NCBI RefSeq assembly: GCF_024267655.1
Contig: NZ_CP100595.1
Span: 2,108,001-2,172,000 of the forward strand
From: Arcobacter roscoffensis
GTDB lineage: Bacteria > Campylobacterota > Campylobacteria > Campylobacterales > Arcobacteraceae
Reading direction: 5' to 3'
DNA: 64,000 nt
In this document: one piece after another, positions 33,756-43,238 of the stretch
Position numbering within the stretch: the first letter of the stretch is position 1
How the letters are laid out: every line of letters begins with the position of its first letter
Notes under the pieces: generated by a model
Told to the model about the DNA's origin: nothing
The model's input: only the letters and a program-made list of their open reading frames with translations
Database searches by the model: none
Translations under genes and position numbers: made by a program

Positions 33756-35465
33756 ATGAGAGAATTTTACAAACACTATTTACCTTATTTAAAAAACTAC
33801 AAACTAAAATTTTTCTTCGCTGTAATTGGTATGATTATGGTAGCAGGTGGTACTGCGGGAACTGTTTATATAATAGAACCTTTACTTGATGATATTTTTA
33901 TTAATAAAGATAAAGATCTTTTATTTATTATGCCTTTTATTGTTGTTGGTATCTATGCTATTAAAGGTATTGGTGGATATGTTCAAAAGTACTATATTTC
34001 ATTTATTGGTCAAGATATTGTAAGAATTATTAGAGATAAGCTTTTAAAACATATTTTAGAACTAGATATGTCTTTTTTTCAAAAAAAACATGGCGGTGAA
34101 CTAATATCAAGAATTACAAATGATATCAATAGAATTCAACAAGCCGTGTCAAACTTTGTTGCTGATATGATAAGAGAGATTCTAACAATCATTGGATTAG
34201 TAGGAGTTGCTATTTATCAAAGCCCTGAGCTTGCTTTTTATGGTTTGGTTGTTCTTCCAATAGCTATTTATCCTTTATCAAAACTTGCAAAAAAGATGAA
34301 AAAACTATCTTTTAAATCACAAGAATCTATTTCTGATGTTACTTCACATTTAAGTGAAACTTTCAATAATGTAGAGCTAATCAAAGCAAATTCTACAAAC
34401 AAAATAGAATTAGATAGTTTTAAAGAACATAACTATAAGTTTTTTAAAATTACAATAAATACAGTGAAAACAAATTCTTTAGTATCTCCTATTATGGAAA
34501 TCATAGGTTCAATTGGTTTTGCAGTAGTTATTATAGTTGGTGGTACACAAGTAATAAATGGAGAGCTTACAACTGGTTCATTCCTTTCATTTACAACTGC
34601 CCTATTTTCTTTATACACACCAATTAAAAGACTTTCATCACTATACAACCAAATGCAAGATGCAATAGCTGCTGATATTAGAATTAAAAGTATTTTTGCA
34701 CAAAAACCAGAAATAAAAAGTGGAAGTAAAACATTTCCTACTCAAATAGAAAATATTGAGTTTAAAAATGTAGAGTTAAAATATGATGATTTTACAGCCT
34801 TAAAAGACATAAGTTTTCATGTTACAAAGGGTGAAAAGTTTGCTCTTGTAGGAGATAGTGGTGGTGGAAAATCATCTGTAATTAATCTTCTAATTAGATT
34901 TTATGATATCAGTAAAGGTTCAATAAAATACAATAATGAAAATATTCAAGATATAAACATAGACTCTCTTAGAAATAATATCTCAGTAGTAACTCAAAGA
35001 GTTTATATCTTTAATGACTCAGTTGCTGCAAATGTGGCATATGGTTATGAAATTGATGAGAAAAGAGTTATTGAAGCTTTAAAGCAAGCCCATGCTTATG
35101 ATTTTGTAAGTGACTTAGAAAATGGTATTTACACAAAACTTGATGAATCAGGTACAAACTTAAGTGGAGGTCAAAGACAAAGAATTGCAATAGCAAGAGC
35201 CTTATATAAGAACCCACAAATCCTAATCTTAGATGAAGCAACTTCTGCTCTTGATAATGAAAGTGAATCTATCATATCAGAAGTAATAGATGATGTTTCA
35301 AAAGATAGAATTACTTTCGTAATTGCCCACAGATTAAGCACTATTAAAAATGCCGATAAAATTGCTGTATTCAAAGATGGTAATATTGTAGCAATTGATA
35401 ATGAAAAAAACCTACTAGATACTTGTAAAGAGTATCAAAGACTATATAACTTAGCAAATATTTAA
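33756..35465 (+). CDS. msbA: Lipid A export ABC transporter MsbA-like
   Basis: 569 residues, a fused half-transporter. The membrane domain spans about 1-310, with six helices. The ATPase follows: Walker A GDSGGGKSS around 366, the ABC signature LSGGQRQRIAIARAL near 470, and Walker B ILILDEATSALDNE. An H-loop IAHRLSTI is present. The N-terminal FQKKHGGELISRITNDINRIQ is typical of MsbA-type exporters. It acts as a homodimer in the inner membrane, most likely flipping lipid A; other lipid exporters are possible. It follows murJ by 56 bases. Confidence 0.85.
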   Translation: MREFYKHYLPYLKNYKLKFFFAVIGMIMVAGGTAGTVYIIEPLLDDIFINKDKDLLFIMPFIVVGIYAIKGIGGYVQKYYISFIGQDIVRIIRDKLLKHILELDMSFFQKKHGGELISRITNDINRIQQAVSNFVADMIREILTIIGLVGVAIYQSPELAFYGLVVLPIAIYPLSKLAKKMKKLSFKSQESISDVTSHLSETFNNVELIKANSTNKIELDSFKEHNYKFFKITINTVKTNSLVSPIMEIIGSIGFAVVIIVGGTQVINGELTTGSFLSFTTALFSLYTPIKRLSSLYNQMQDAIAADIRIKSIFAQKPEIKSGSKTFPTQIENIEFKNVELKYDDFTALKDISFHVTKGEKFALVGDSGGGKSSVINLLIRFYDISKGSIKYNNENIQDINIDSLRNNISVVTQRVYIFNDSVAANVAYGYEIDEKRVIEALKQAHAYDFVSDLENGIYTKLDESGTNLSGGQRQRIAIARALYKNPQILILDEATSALDNESESIISEVIDDVSKDRITFVIAHRLSTIKNADKIAVFKDGNIVAIDNEKNLLDTCKEYQRLYNLANI

Positions 35466-35480
35466 AAAAATATTTGCTAA
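35451..35480 (+). terminator. Hairpin at the msbA stop
   Basis: Stem TTAGCAAATATTT (35451-35463) with AAATATTTGCTAA (35468-35480), loop AAAA. The stop codon is inside the stem. The T tract that follows is weak, so termination strength is uncertain. Confidence 0.6.
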
Positions 35481-35560
35481 AAATGCTTTTAAAACAACAT
35501 TAAAACTTATATTTAACGATTTTTAGATAAAATATCTAAATTTTAAAAAAGGATTCACTT

Positions 35561-36619
35561 TTGTTAAGTTATGACACAATAAAAAAAGTTCTATTCAAGT
35601 TTGAGCCAGAAACAGCTCATAATATTGCAGAATTAGGTTTAAGAGCAGTAGGTACTTGTAAACTTATTAAAAAACCTATGGAAAAAGAGAATTTTATATG
35701 TGATGAAAAACTTACACAAGAGATTTTTGATGTTAAATTTGTAAACCCAGTTGGACTTGCTGCTGGTTTTGATAAAAATGCAACAATGGTTAAATCAATG
35801 CCAGCAATGGGATTTGGTTTTACAGAAATTGGAACAATGACACCAAGACCACAAGATGGAAATGCAAAACCTAGAATGTTTAGATACCCTGAACATAAAT
35901 CAGTTCAAAATGCAATGGGTTTCAATAATGAAGGTGCTCATACGGTTCTAAAAAACTTAAAAAAAGTATACCCTTTTGAAATTCCAGTTGGAGCAAATAT
36001 TGGTAAAAATAAAATAACACCAGAAGAGTTTGCTTTAAGTGATTATAAAACTCTTATCAAAAAGTTTGAAGGGACAAGTGATTATTTAGTGATAAATATC
36101 TCAAGTCCGAATACTCCAAATTTAAGAGATTTACAAAATGAAGAGTTTATTACAGAGCTTTTTACTATGGCAAAAAGCTTAACGAATAAACCAATTTTAT
36201 TAAAAATTGCTCCTGATATGGAACCTAAGCAAGCAATTGAACTTTGTAATTGTGCAGTAAATGCAGGAGCTGCAGGAATTATTGCTACAAATACAACTAT
36301 TGATTATAGTTTAGTTCCAAACTGTCAAGACTTTGGCGGATTAAGTGGAGCTTGTTTAACAGAAAAATCATATAGTTTATTTAAAGAAATAGCAAAAGAA
36401 CTATTTGGAAAAACTGTTTTAATCTCTGTTGGTGGTATTATCACAGGAGAAGATGCTTATAAAAGAATTAAAGCAGGTGCTTCATTAGTGCAAGTATATT
36501 CAGGTTTAATTTTTGAAGGTCCTTCGATGGTTAAAAAAATCAATGAAGAAATTCTAGAACTTCTAGAAAAAGACGGTTATTCACATATTAGTGAAGCAAT
36601 TGGCGCAGATTTAAAATAA
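35561..36619 (+). CDS. pyrD: Dihydroorotate dehydrogenase (quinone), class 2
   Basis: 352 residues from a TTG with AAAAGGA upstream. The N-terminal helix pair (1-45), used to reach the membrane quinone, marks class 2. The core has PVGLAAGFDKNATMV, MGFNNEGA, VINISSPNTPNLRDLQ (catalytic serine region) and LISVGGIITGEDAYKRI. It oxidises dihydroorotate to orotate at the inner face of the membrane. Next comes the M16 protease gene after 15 bases. Full length. Confidence 0.95.
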   Translation: MLSYDTIKKVLFKFEPETAHNIAELGLRAVGTCKLIKKPMEKENFICDEKLTQEIFDVKFVNPVGLAAGFDKNATMVKSMPAMGFGFTEIGTMTPRPQDGNAKPRMFRYPEHKSVQNAMGFNNEGAHTVLKNLKKVYPFEIPVGANIGKNKITPEEFALSDYKTLIKKFEGTSDYLVINISSPNTPNLRDLQNEEFITELFTMAKSLTNKPILLKIAPDMEPKQAIELCNCAVNAGAAGIIATNTTIDYSLVPNCQDFGGLSGACLTEKSYSLFKEIAKELFGKTVLISVGGIITGEDAYKRIKAGASLVQVYSGLIFEGPSMVKKINEEILELLEKDGYSHISEAIGADLK

Positions 36620-36634
36620 GAAAAGGAAGGGAAA

Positions 36635-37960
36635 ATGAGAAGTATTTTTAAATTTTTACTAATTCATTTTTCATTATTAATTATAGTTTCGGGAGAATTA
36701 ATGAGTAGTAGTTTACCAAAATATCATACACAAACTTTAGAAAATGGTCTACAAGTTGTTGTAATCCCAATGGATAATGGCTCAAATGTAGTATCAACAG
36801 ATATTTTCTATAAAGTAGGAAGTAGAGATGAAAAGATGGGGAAAAGTGGAATAGCTCATATGCTAGAACACCTAAATTTCAAATCTACTGAAAATTTAAA
36901 TGCAGGGGAATTTGATGAAATAGTAAAAGGATTTGGTGGAGTTAATAACGCTTCAACTTCTTTTGATTATACACACTATTATATCAAATCTGCTTCAAAA
37001 AACATGAATAAGTCATTAGATTTATTTGCAGAGTTAATGGAAAATCTTACTTTAAAAGATGAAGAGTTCCAACCAGAAAGAGATGTGGTTGCAGAAGAGC
37101 GAAGATGGAGAACTGATAATAACCCTATGGGATATTTACAGTTTAGACTTTTCAATAATGCCTATATCTATCACCCATACCACTGGACACCTATTGGTTT
37201 TATGAGTGATATTAAAAACTGGTCAATTGAAGATATTAAAGACTTCCATAGTACATACTATCAACCAAAAAATGCAATAATAGTAGTTGCTGGTGATATA
37301 ACAAAAGAAGAAGTATTTAAAGCTGCTAAAAAACATTTTAGTAAAATTAAAAATACAAAAGAAATACCAAGTTCTATTCATACAGTAGAGCCAAAACAAG
37401 ATGGAGCAAAAAGAGTAGAAATAATCAAAGACTCAGCAGTTCAAATGCTAGCAATTGCTTATCATTTACCAAACTTTGAGCATAAAGATCAAGTTGCCCT
37501 ATCTGGATTAAGTGAACTATTAAGTGCAGGGAAAAGTTCTATTTTACAAAAAAGACTTGTTGATGAAAAAAGACTTGTAAACTCTATTTATGCTTACAAC
37601 TTAGAGTTAAAAGATCCTGGACTTTTCTTATTTGTTGCAGTTGCAAATGAAGGTGTAAAAGCAAAAGAAATAGAAAAAGAGATTTTAGATATTATTGATG
37701 AAATTAAAAAAGGCAAAATCACTAAAAAAGATATTGAAAAAATCAAAATCAATACAAAAGCTGATTTTATATTCTCATTAGAAAGTTCATCATCAGTTGC
37801 TAACTTATATGGGTCATATTTAGTAAGAGACAATATTAAACCTTTATTAGAGTATGAAGGTGCAGTTGAAAAACTAACTAAAAAAGATTTAATAAAAGTT
37901 GCAAATAAATATTTAACAAAAAACAATTCTACTACTGTAATTTTAAAACAGGAAAAATAG
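36635..37960 (+). CDS. M16-family zinc peptidase, secreted
   Basis: 441 residues. A signal peptide (about 1-22) is followed by the catalytic half with the inverted zinc motif HMLEH (in IAHMLEHLNFKSTE), and the downstream glutamate in ERDVVAEERRW. A second, inactive M16 half begins near residue 200 (FHSTYYQPKNAIIVVAGD). The protein is thus a two-domain pitrilysin-type peptidase of the short (about 440) class, likely periplasmic. Substrates are unknown. It lies between pyrD and the globin, with one base between its stop and the globin ATG. Confidence 0.9.
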   Translation: MRSIFKFLLIHFSLLIIVSGELMSSSLPKYHTQTLENGLQVVVIPMDNGSNVVSTDIFYKVGSRDEKMGKSGIAHMLEHLNFKSTENLNAGEFDEIVKGFGGVNNASTSFDYTHYYIKSASKNMNKSLDLFAELMENLTLKDEEFQPERDVVAEERRWRTDNNPMGYLQFRLFNNAYIYHPYHWTPIGFMSDIKNWSIEDIKDFHSTYYQPKNAIIVVAGDITKEEVFKAAKKHFSKIKNTKEIPSSIHTVEPKQDGAKRVEIIKDSAVQMLAIAYHLPNFEHKDQVALSGLSELLSAGKSSILQKRLVDEKRLVNSIYAYNLELKDPGLFLFVAVANEGVKAKEIEKEILDIIDEIKKGKITKKDIEKIKINTKADFIFSLESSSSVANLYGSYLVRDNIKPLLEYEGAVEKLTKKDLIKVANKYLTKNNSTTVILKQEK

Positions 37961-37961
37961 T

Positions 37962-38411
37962 ATGGATTATCATGTAAGTAAAACTGAGTTTGGTGAAAAA
38001 CCTAATTTTGAATACCCTAAACCTATCTTTATTGAAGAGCTTGGAGAAGAAGGTTTAAAAAAGCTATTTAATGAATTTTATGATTTAATCGTAGATAGTG
38101 ATATTGGGAATTTCTTTCCTCAAGAGGAAGAAGAGTTAGAAAAAGTAAAAGCTCACAATGTAAAGTTTTTCATTGAGGCTGCTGGTGGACCTAAGCACTA
38201 TAGTGAAACAGTAGGTCACTTTGATATGGTTAAGGCCCATGAGCCATTTTCAATTACTGAAAAAGCAAGAAGAGAATGGCTTGGAACAATGGAAGAAGTT
38301 CTTAGAAAGACAGATATTTCGGATGAAGCAAAACAAAGTTTCTGGGATTTTTTAGAGAGATTTTCAAAACATACAGTTAATACTCCCGTGAGTGAAGACT
38401 TTAAGATTTAG
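37962..38411 (+). CDS. Truncated hemoglobin-like globin
   Basis: 149 residues. The pattern fits bacterial truncated globins: FNEFYDLIVDSDIGNFFP near the start (B-helix Phe-Tyr region), a proximal histidine in MVKAHEPFSITEKARREWLGTME, and a WDFLERFSKH helix at the end. The HEPFSIT...WL segment closely resembles the F and G helices of group II (TrHbO-like) globins. It may handle NO or oxygen in the cytosol. It sits between a protease and dapA, an unusual place with no direct link. The heme type is not certain without modelling. Confidence 0.82.
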   Translation: MDYHVSKTEFGEKPNFEYPKPIFIEELGEEGLKKLFNEFYDLIVDSDIGNFFPQEEEELEKVKAHNVKFFIEAAGGPKHYSETVGHFDMVKAHEPFSITEKARREWLGTMEEVLRKTDISDEAKQSFWDFLERFSKHTVNTPVSEDFKI

Positions 38412-38432
38412 TAGTAGGAAAGGATAAATAAT

Positions 38433-39320
38433 ATGGAAAATATCACAGGTGCGATGACTGCACTAATTACACCGTTTAAAAATGGAAAAGTTGATTTAGA
38501 AAAGTATGAGTCTTTAATAAAAAGACAAATAGAACAAGGTATGGATGCAGTAGTTCCAGTTGGAACAACAGGAGAGAGTGCAACACTTTCACATAAAGAG
38601 CATAAAGATTGTATCTCTGTTGCTGTTGAAACATGTAAGGGAACAAATGTAAAAGTAATAGCAGGTGCTGGTTCAAATGCTACTCATGAAGCTTGTGATA
38701 TTGCAAAACATGCTGAGTCTGTAGGAGCACATGGTTTATTATCTGTAACTCCATACTACAATAAACCTACTCAAGAAGGTTTATATCAACACTATAAAGC
38801 AATTGCAAATGCGGTTGAAATTCCAGTGATGCTTTATAATGTACCTGGAAGAACGGGTGTAGAAATTGAAACAGCTACAGTTGTTAGACTATATGATGAT
38901 GTAGAAAACATTTATGCTATTAAAGAAGCTAGTGGGTCTATTGGAAAAATCGTAGAACTTCAAGCTCAAAGAAAAGATTTAGTAATTGTTTCAGGTGAAG
39001 ATGCAATTGATTTTCCAATTTTAACAGCAGGTGGTCATGGTATTATTTCTGTAACATCAAACCTACTTCCTAATTTAAAATCAAAACTTGTACATTCAGT
39101 AGCCAAAGGAGACTTAAGTGTAGCAAAACAAATTAATGAAGATTTATTTGAATTAAACTCTGTACTTTTCTGTGAAAGTAATCCTATTCCAATTAAAGCA
39201 GCAATGTATTTATCTGGATTATTAGATACTTTAGAGTATAGACTTCCTTTAACAGCACCTAGTGCACAAAACATGAAAAAACTTGAAGAAACTTTAAAAA
39301 AATATGAGGTAATAAAATAA
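38433..39320 (+). CDS. dapA: 4-hydroxy-tetrahydrodipicolinate synthase
   Basis: 295 residues. It has [16 protein letters not shown] at the N-terminus, [13 protein letters not shown] with the pyruvate-binding threonines, [11 protein letters not shown] with the catalytic tyrosine, and the Schiff-base lysine in YAIKEASGS. The enzyme joins pyruvate and aspartate semialdehyde in lysine/diaminopimelate synthesis. The stop overlaps the next ATG by one base (TAATG), starting the coupled dapA-fabL-pgsA-rseP-yggS run. Confidence 0.97.
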   Translation: MENITGAMTALITPFKNGKVDLEKYESLIKRQIEQGMDAVVPVGTTGESATLSHKEHKDCISVAVETCKGTNVKVIAGAGSNATHEACDIAKHAESVGAHGLLSVTPYYNKPTQEGLYQHYKAIANAVEIPVMLYNVPGRTGVEIETATVVRLYDDVENIYAIKEASGSIGKIVELQAQRKDLVIVSGEDAIDFPILTAGGHGIISVTSNLLPNLKSKLVHSVAKGDLSVAKQINEDLFELNSVLFCESNPIPIKAAMYLSGLLDTLEYRLPLTAPSAQNMKKLEETLKKYEVIK

Positions 39321-40099
39321 TGAGTAACGAAATGAAGGGTAAAACTTTAGTAATTACAGGTGGTACAAAAGGTATCGGTAAAGAGTGTGTATATAAATTT
39401 GCAAGCAATGGTATAGATGTTGCGTTCACATATAACTCAAATGCACAAATTGCAGAAGATATTTGTAAAGATGTAGAAGAGAAATTTGGTGTAAAATGTA
39501 AATGTTATGCATATAATATCCTAGAACCAGAAACTGCTAAAGAACTTTTCTTAGAAATTGACAAAGATTTTGATAGAGTTGATTTCTTTATTTCAAATGC
39601 TATGATTTATGGAAGAGCAGTTGTTGGTGGATATGGTAAATTTATGAAATTAAAACCAAGAGGATTAAACAATATTTATACAGCAACAGTTAATGCTTTT
39701 GTTTGTGGTGCTCAACAAGCTGCAAAAAGAATGCAAAAAACTGGTGGTGGTGCAATTGTTTCTTTATCTTCAACTGGAAACTTAGTTTATATTGAAAATT
39801 ATTCAGGACATGGTACAAATAAAGCAGCTGTTGAAGCTATGGTTAGATATGCTGCAACTGAACTTGGTGAATTTAATATTAGAGTAAATGCTGTTTCTGG
39901 TGGTCCAATTGATACAGATGCACTTAAAGCATTCACAAATTATGAAGAAGTTAAAGCAAAAACTGCTGAATACTCTCCTTTAAATAGAATTGGTCAACCA
40001 GAAGATTTAGCTCAATCATGTTACTTCTTATGTACAAATGATGCTTCTTGGATTACAGGTCATACACTAATTGTTGACGGTGGGACTACATTTAAATAA
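39320..40099 (+). CDS. fabL: Enoyl-ACP reductase, FabL-like SDR
   Basis: 259 residues. It is an SDR with TGGTKGIG at 14-21. The active site reads ENYSGHGTNK, a tyrosine and lysine separated by six residues, as in enoyl-ACP reductases, instead of the YxxxK of ordinary SDRs. Downstream is NAVSGGPIDTDALKAF, which recalls the Bacillus subtilis FabL sequence as I know it. It would carry out the last step of fatty acid elongation with NAD(P)H. It lies between dapA and pgsA, one-base overlaps on both sides. FabL versus another SDR is inferred from these motifs. Confidence 0.78.
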   Translation: MSNEMKGKTLVITGGTKGIGKECVYKFASNGIDVAFTYNSNAQIAEDICKDVEEKFGVKCKCYAYNILEPETAKELFLEIDKDFDRVDFFISNAMIYGRAVVGGYGKFMKLKPRGLNNIYTATVNAFVCGAQQAAKRMQKTGGGAIVSLSSTGNLVYIENYSGHGTNKAAVEAMVRYAATELGEFNIRVNAVSGGPIDTDALKAFTNYEEVKAKTAEYSPLNRIGQPEDLAQSCYFLCTNDASWITGHTLIVDGGTTFK

Positions 40100-40641
40100 T
40101 GACAAAAAGTTTAAACCTACCAAATGCACTGGCACTTTTCAGAATAGCATTAGCTCCGCTAATGCTATGGTTTTTAGTAGATAGAGACAATGCTATTTTT
40201 GCTACTTGGCACCCTTCTTGGCTTGATTACTTCGCAGGACTTATTTTTGTAATTGCATCTGTAACTGACTTTTTTGATGGCTTTATTGCAAGAGCTTGGA
40301 ATCAAATGACAAAACTTGGTGGAATTTTAGATCCCCTTGCAGATAAAATGCTTATGCTAGCAGGTTTCTTAGGACTTATGGCAATAGATAGAGCAAGTGC
40401 ATGGGCTGTATTTTTAATACTTTCTAGGGAGTTCTTTATTACAGGTCTTAGAGTTGTTGCTATTGGTGAAGGTAAGGATGTAGCTTCTACTATGGCAGGT
40501 AAAATTAAAACCGTAGTTCAAATGATAGCTATTGGTTTTTTAATTATGAACTGGCCTTTTGCAACTGCCCTATTATGGTTAGCTGTTGCGCTTACAATTT
40601 ACTCTGGATATGAATATACTAGAGATTATTTCAAAAACTAA
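40099..40641 (+). CDS. pgsA: CDP-diacylglycerol-glycerol-3-phosphate 3-phosphatidyltransferase
   Basis: 180 residues with about four to five membrane helices. The CDP-alcohol phosphotransferase signature is complete: FFDGFIARAW then GGILDPLADKMLML, giving the DG-AR-G-D-D spacing. It makes phosphatidylglycerol phosphate in the inner membrane. It directly follows the FabL-like gene (TAATG overlap) and precedes rseP, so lipid supply genes are grouped. Length is normal. Confidence 0.93.
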   Translation: MTKSLNLPNALALFRIALAPLMLWFLVDRDNAIFATWHPSWLDYFAGLIFVIASVTDFFDGFIARAWNQMTKLGGILDPLADKMLMLAGFLGLMAIDRASAWAVFLILSREFFITGLRVVAIGEGKDVASTMAGKIKTVVQMIAIGFLIMNWPFATALLWLAVALTIYSGYEYTRDYFKN

Positions 40642-40661
40642 ATAATTAACTGGAGATTATC

Positions 40662-41720
40662 TTGGGTACTATTACTTTTTTACTTGTACTATCTTTTTTA
40701 GTATTTTTTCATGAATTAGGACACTTTTTAGCAGCACGTTATTTTGGTGTAAAAGTTCATGTATTTTCAATTGGATTTGGGAAACAGCTTTTCGCAAAAG
40801 AATGGAAAGGTACTACTTGGCAATTTGCTTTAATACCACTTGGTGGCTATGTAAGAATGAAAGGTCAAGATGATACTAAACCCGGAATTGAAGAGGAAGG
40901 AAATGACTCTTACAATACTAAAAAACCTTGGCAAAGAATAGTTATACTATTTGCAGGTCCTTTTGCAAACTTTATTTTAGCAGCTGTGTTATATTTTTTT
41001 ATTGCTGTTTTAGGAGCAAGTGCTTTAGCACCACAAGTTGGTAAAGTATTAGAAAACTCCCCTGCTCAACAAGCTGGCATACTGGCTAAAGATGAGATAT
41101 TAAAGATTAATAACACAGAAATCACTACTTGGAATGATATAGGAAAAGTTATAGTTAATACGCAAGGTCCTTTAAAGTTTTATCTTAAAAGAGATGATAA
41201 ATATTTTGCAAAAACTATCAACCCATATATTTCAGACTCTCAAAATATGTTTAAAGAGAAAATCAAAAAAAGAATGATTGGTATATCACCATCAGGTAAG
41301 GTTATTAACCTTGATTTATCTTTTGGGGAATCTTTAGTATTTGCATATGAAAAAACAATTTTTGCTTCAACTATGATTTTTCAAGGAGTACAGAAATTAA
41401 TCCAAGGAATAATACCTAGTTCTGAAATTGGTGGAGTTATTACTATTGGTAAAGTAATTTCAGATGCAAGTGAATCAAGTATAATTGCTCTACTTAGTAT
41501 AACAGCACTAATATCTGTAAACTTAGGAGTTCTAAATTTACTTCCTATTCCTGCACTTGATGGAGGACATATAATGTTTAATTTATATGAAATGATTTTT
41601 AGAAGAAAACCAAGTGATAAAGTATTTATGTTTTTAACTATTATGGGTTGGGTGATACTAGCAAGTCTTATGTTACTTGGTATATACAATGATATAAATA
41701 GAATATTTTTAAATGAATAA
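40662..41720 (+). CDS. rseP: Site-2 metalloprotease RseP
   Basis: 352 residues from a TTG with GGAG upstream. The first helix carries the zinc motif HELGH at about residue 18-22, a PDZ domain spans about 120-200 (VLENSPAQQAGILAKDEILKINN), and the last helices contain NLLPIPALDGGH, which supplies the third zinc ligand aspartate. It cleaves transmembrane anchors such as anti-sigma factors and signal peptide remnants. One PDZ is visible, against two in E. coli, as is usual in this phylum. Confidence 0.95.
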   Translation: MGTITFLLVLSFLVFFHELGHFLAARYFGVKVHVFSIGFGKQLFAKEWKGTTWQFALIPLGGYVRMKGQDDTKPGIEEEGNDSYNTKKPWQRIVILFAGPFANFILAAVLYFFIAVLGASALAPQVGKVLENSPAQQAGILAKDEILKINNTEITTWNDIGKVIVNTQGPLKFYLKRDDKYFAKTINPYISDSQNMFKEKIKKRMIGISPSGKVINLDLSFGESLVFAYEKTIFASTMIFQGVQKLIQGIIPSSEIGGVITIGKVISDASESSIIALLSITALISVNLGVLNLLPIPALDGGHIMFNLYEMIFRRKPSDKVFMFLTIMGWVILASLMLLGIYNDINRIFLNE

Positions 41721-41729
41721 GGGTTTATA

Positions 41730-42410
41730 ATGAATAAAAAAACAGCTACTAGAAATTTAGATGATATTATTACAAGAGTAGAAGGTGCTAGACTTAGAGT
41801 ATCAGAACATCATATAGTAAAGGTAATTGGTATTAGTAAATACTCAAGTTCTGATGATGTTGCTACACTTTACGAGGCAGGTCAAAGAGCCTTTGGTGAA
41901 AATAAAGTACAAGACTTAAGAGAAAAGAGCGAAAAGCTTGATGAACTACCAATTGAATGGCATTTTGTAGGAAGACTACAAAAAAATAAAATCAATAATC
42001 TAATTGATTTAAATCCTTCACTTGTACAATCAATTGATTCATTAGAATTAGCACAAGAATTCAATAAAAAACTTGAAGCAAAAGGTAAAAAGATAAATGC
42101 CCTACTTCAAATAAACTCTGCAAAAGAAGATACAAAAGCAGGTGTAATGCCAGAAGATGCTCTATCAACTTATAAAGAGATTTTAGATACATGTCCTAAC
42201 TTAAAACTTAAAGGTGTTATGAGTATTGGAGCACATGTAGAAGATGAAAAGATTATAAAAGAGTCATTCAAAACTACTAAAAAAATCTTTGATGAACTAG
42301 TACCACTTGGGGCAAAATATTGTTCTATGGGAATGAGTTCTGATTATGAGTTAGCTATTGCTTGTGGTTCAAATATGATTAGAGTTGGTTCTACACTATT
42401 TAAAGACTAA
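41730..42410 (+). CDS. PLP homeostasis protein (YggS family)
   Basis: 226 residues. PLP is bound by the lysine in VIGISKYSS near the N-terminus; FGENKVQDLREK and WHFVGRLQKNKI follow, then GVMSIGAH and CSMGMSSDYELAIACGS with phosphate-binding residues at the end. It is a fold type III PLP carrier that buffers vitamin B6 and affects amino acid pools; no catalytic reaction is established. It is the last gene of the dapA run and ends in a hairpin. Confidence 0.93.
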   Translation: MNKKTATRNLDDIITRVEGARLRVSEHHIVKVIGISKYSSSDDVATLYEAGQRAFGENKVQDLREKSEKLDELPIEWHFVGRLQKNKINNLIDLNPSLVQSIDSLELAQEFNKKLEAKGKKINALLQINSAKEDTKAGVMPEDALSTYKEILDTCPNLKLKGVMSIGAHVEDEKIIKESFKTTKKIFDELVPLGAKYCSMGMSSDYELAIACGSNMIRVGSTLFKD

Positions 42411-42425
42411 GTGTCTTTAAATAGT
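42395..42425 (+). terminator. Hairpin at the end of the dapA-yggS run
   Basis: Stem ACTATTTAAAGAC (42395-42407) with GTCTTTAAATAGT (42413-42425), loop TAAGT containing the yggS stop codon. AAATGTTTTT follows. The convergent trpC gene ends at 42444. Confidence 0.7.
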
Positions 42426-42443
42426 AAATGTTTTTCTAGAAGA

Positions 42444-43238
42444 TTAAGATTCTTTAGCTTTTTTAAATTTTTGTAGTTCTTCTTCAATCGAAGGAACTCG
42501 CATAAAATGCTCACCTATTAAGAAAGCATCAGCTCCAGCATCACTTAATCTAGCAATTATTTCTGTATTAGAAACTCCTGATTCAGCAACAATTATTTTT
42601 CCATTTGGAATCATTGGAATTAATTTCTCACATAAACTCATATCCATTTCCATAGTCTCAAGGTTTCTATGATTTATGCCTACTATATGAGCTCCGCATT
42701 TCATGGCTTTTGTTAAATCTTCTTTATCATGAACTTCAACTAATACTTCTAAACCTAAATATAAAGCATATTCATATAATTCTTTTAAATCTTTAGTACT
42801 TAAACTTTTTGCAATTAATAAAATAAAATCTGCACCATAAACTAAGGCTTCAACAATTTGATATTTATCTAAAATAAAATCTTTTCTTAAAAGTGGTGTT
42901 GGTACATATCTTCTAATAGCAGTTAAATACTCAAGATTTCCTTGAAACCAATGAGGCTCAGTTAATACTGAAATAGCATTAGCTCCATTGTTTGAATACT
43001 CTTGGGCAATAGCAATTGGATCAAAATCTTCTTTGATAACACCTTTTGATGGACTTGCTTTTTTAACCTCTGCAATAATTCTAATTGGTTCTTCTTTTGT
43101 TGCAGTTAAATATGGTTTAACATCTCTTGGTGCGTAAGGATTTGAAGAAAGTGTTCTTCCTAATAAATCCAATGGTAAATCTTTTTTTCTTTTTTCAACA
43201 TCTTCTAAAGTTCGTCTGTTAATTTCATCTAATATCAC
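42444..43238 (-). CDS. trpC: Indole-3-glycerol phosphate synthase
   Basis: 264 residues from the GTG at 43238. The start was chosen because AAGGAG lies eight bases before it and because it overlaps the previous stop by four bases (GTGA); an in-frame GTG at 43247 falls on top of the ribosome site. The core shows [15 protein letters not shown] with the catalytic lysine, the LLRKDFI block, [19 protein letters not shown] and VAESGVSN. It closes the indole ring in tryptophan synthesis. It stands apart from other trp genes; trpF is 7 kb away. Confidence 0.94.
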   Translation of the reverse strand: MILDEINRRTLEDVEKRKKDLPLDLLGRTLSSNPYAPRDVKPYLTATKEEPIRIIAEVKKASPSKGVIKEDFDPIAIAQEYSNNGANAISVLTEPHWFQGNLEYLTAIRRYVPTPLLRKDFILDKYQIVEALVYGADFILLIAKSLSTKDLKELYEYALYLGLEVLVEVHDKEDLTKAMKCGAHIVGINHRNLETMEMDMSLCEKLIPMIPNGKIIVAESGVSNTEIIARLSDAGADAFLIGEHFMRVPSIEEELQKFKKAKES

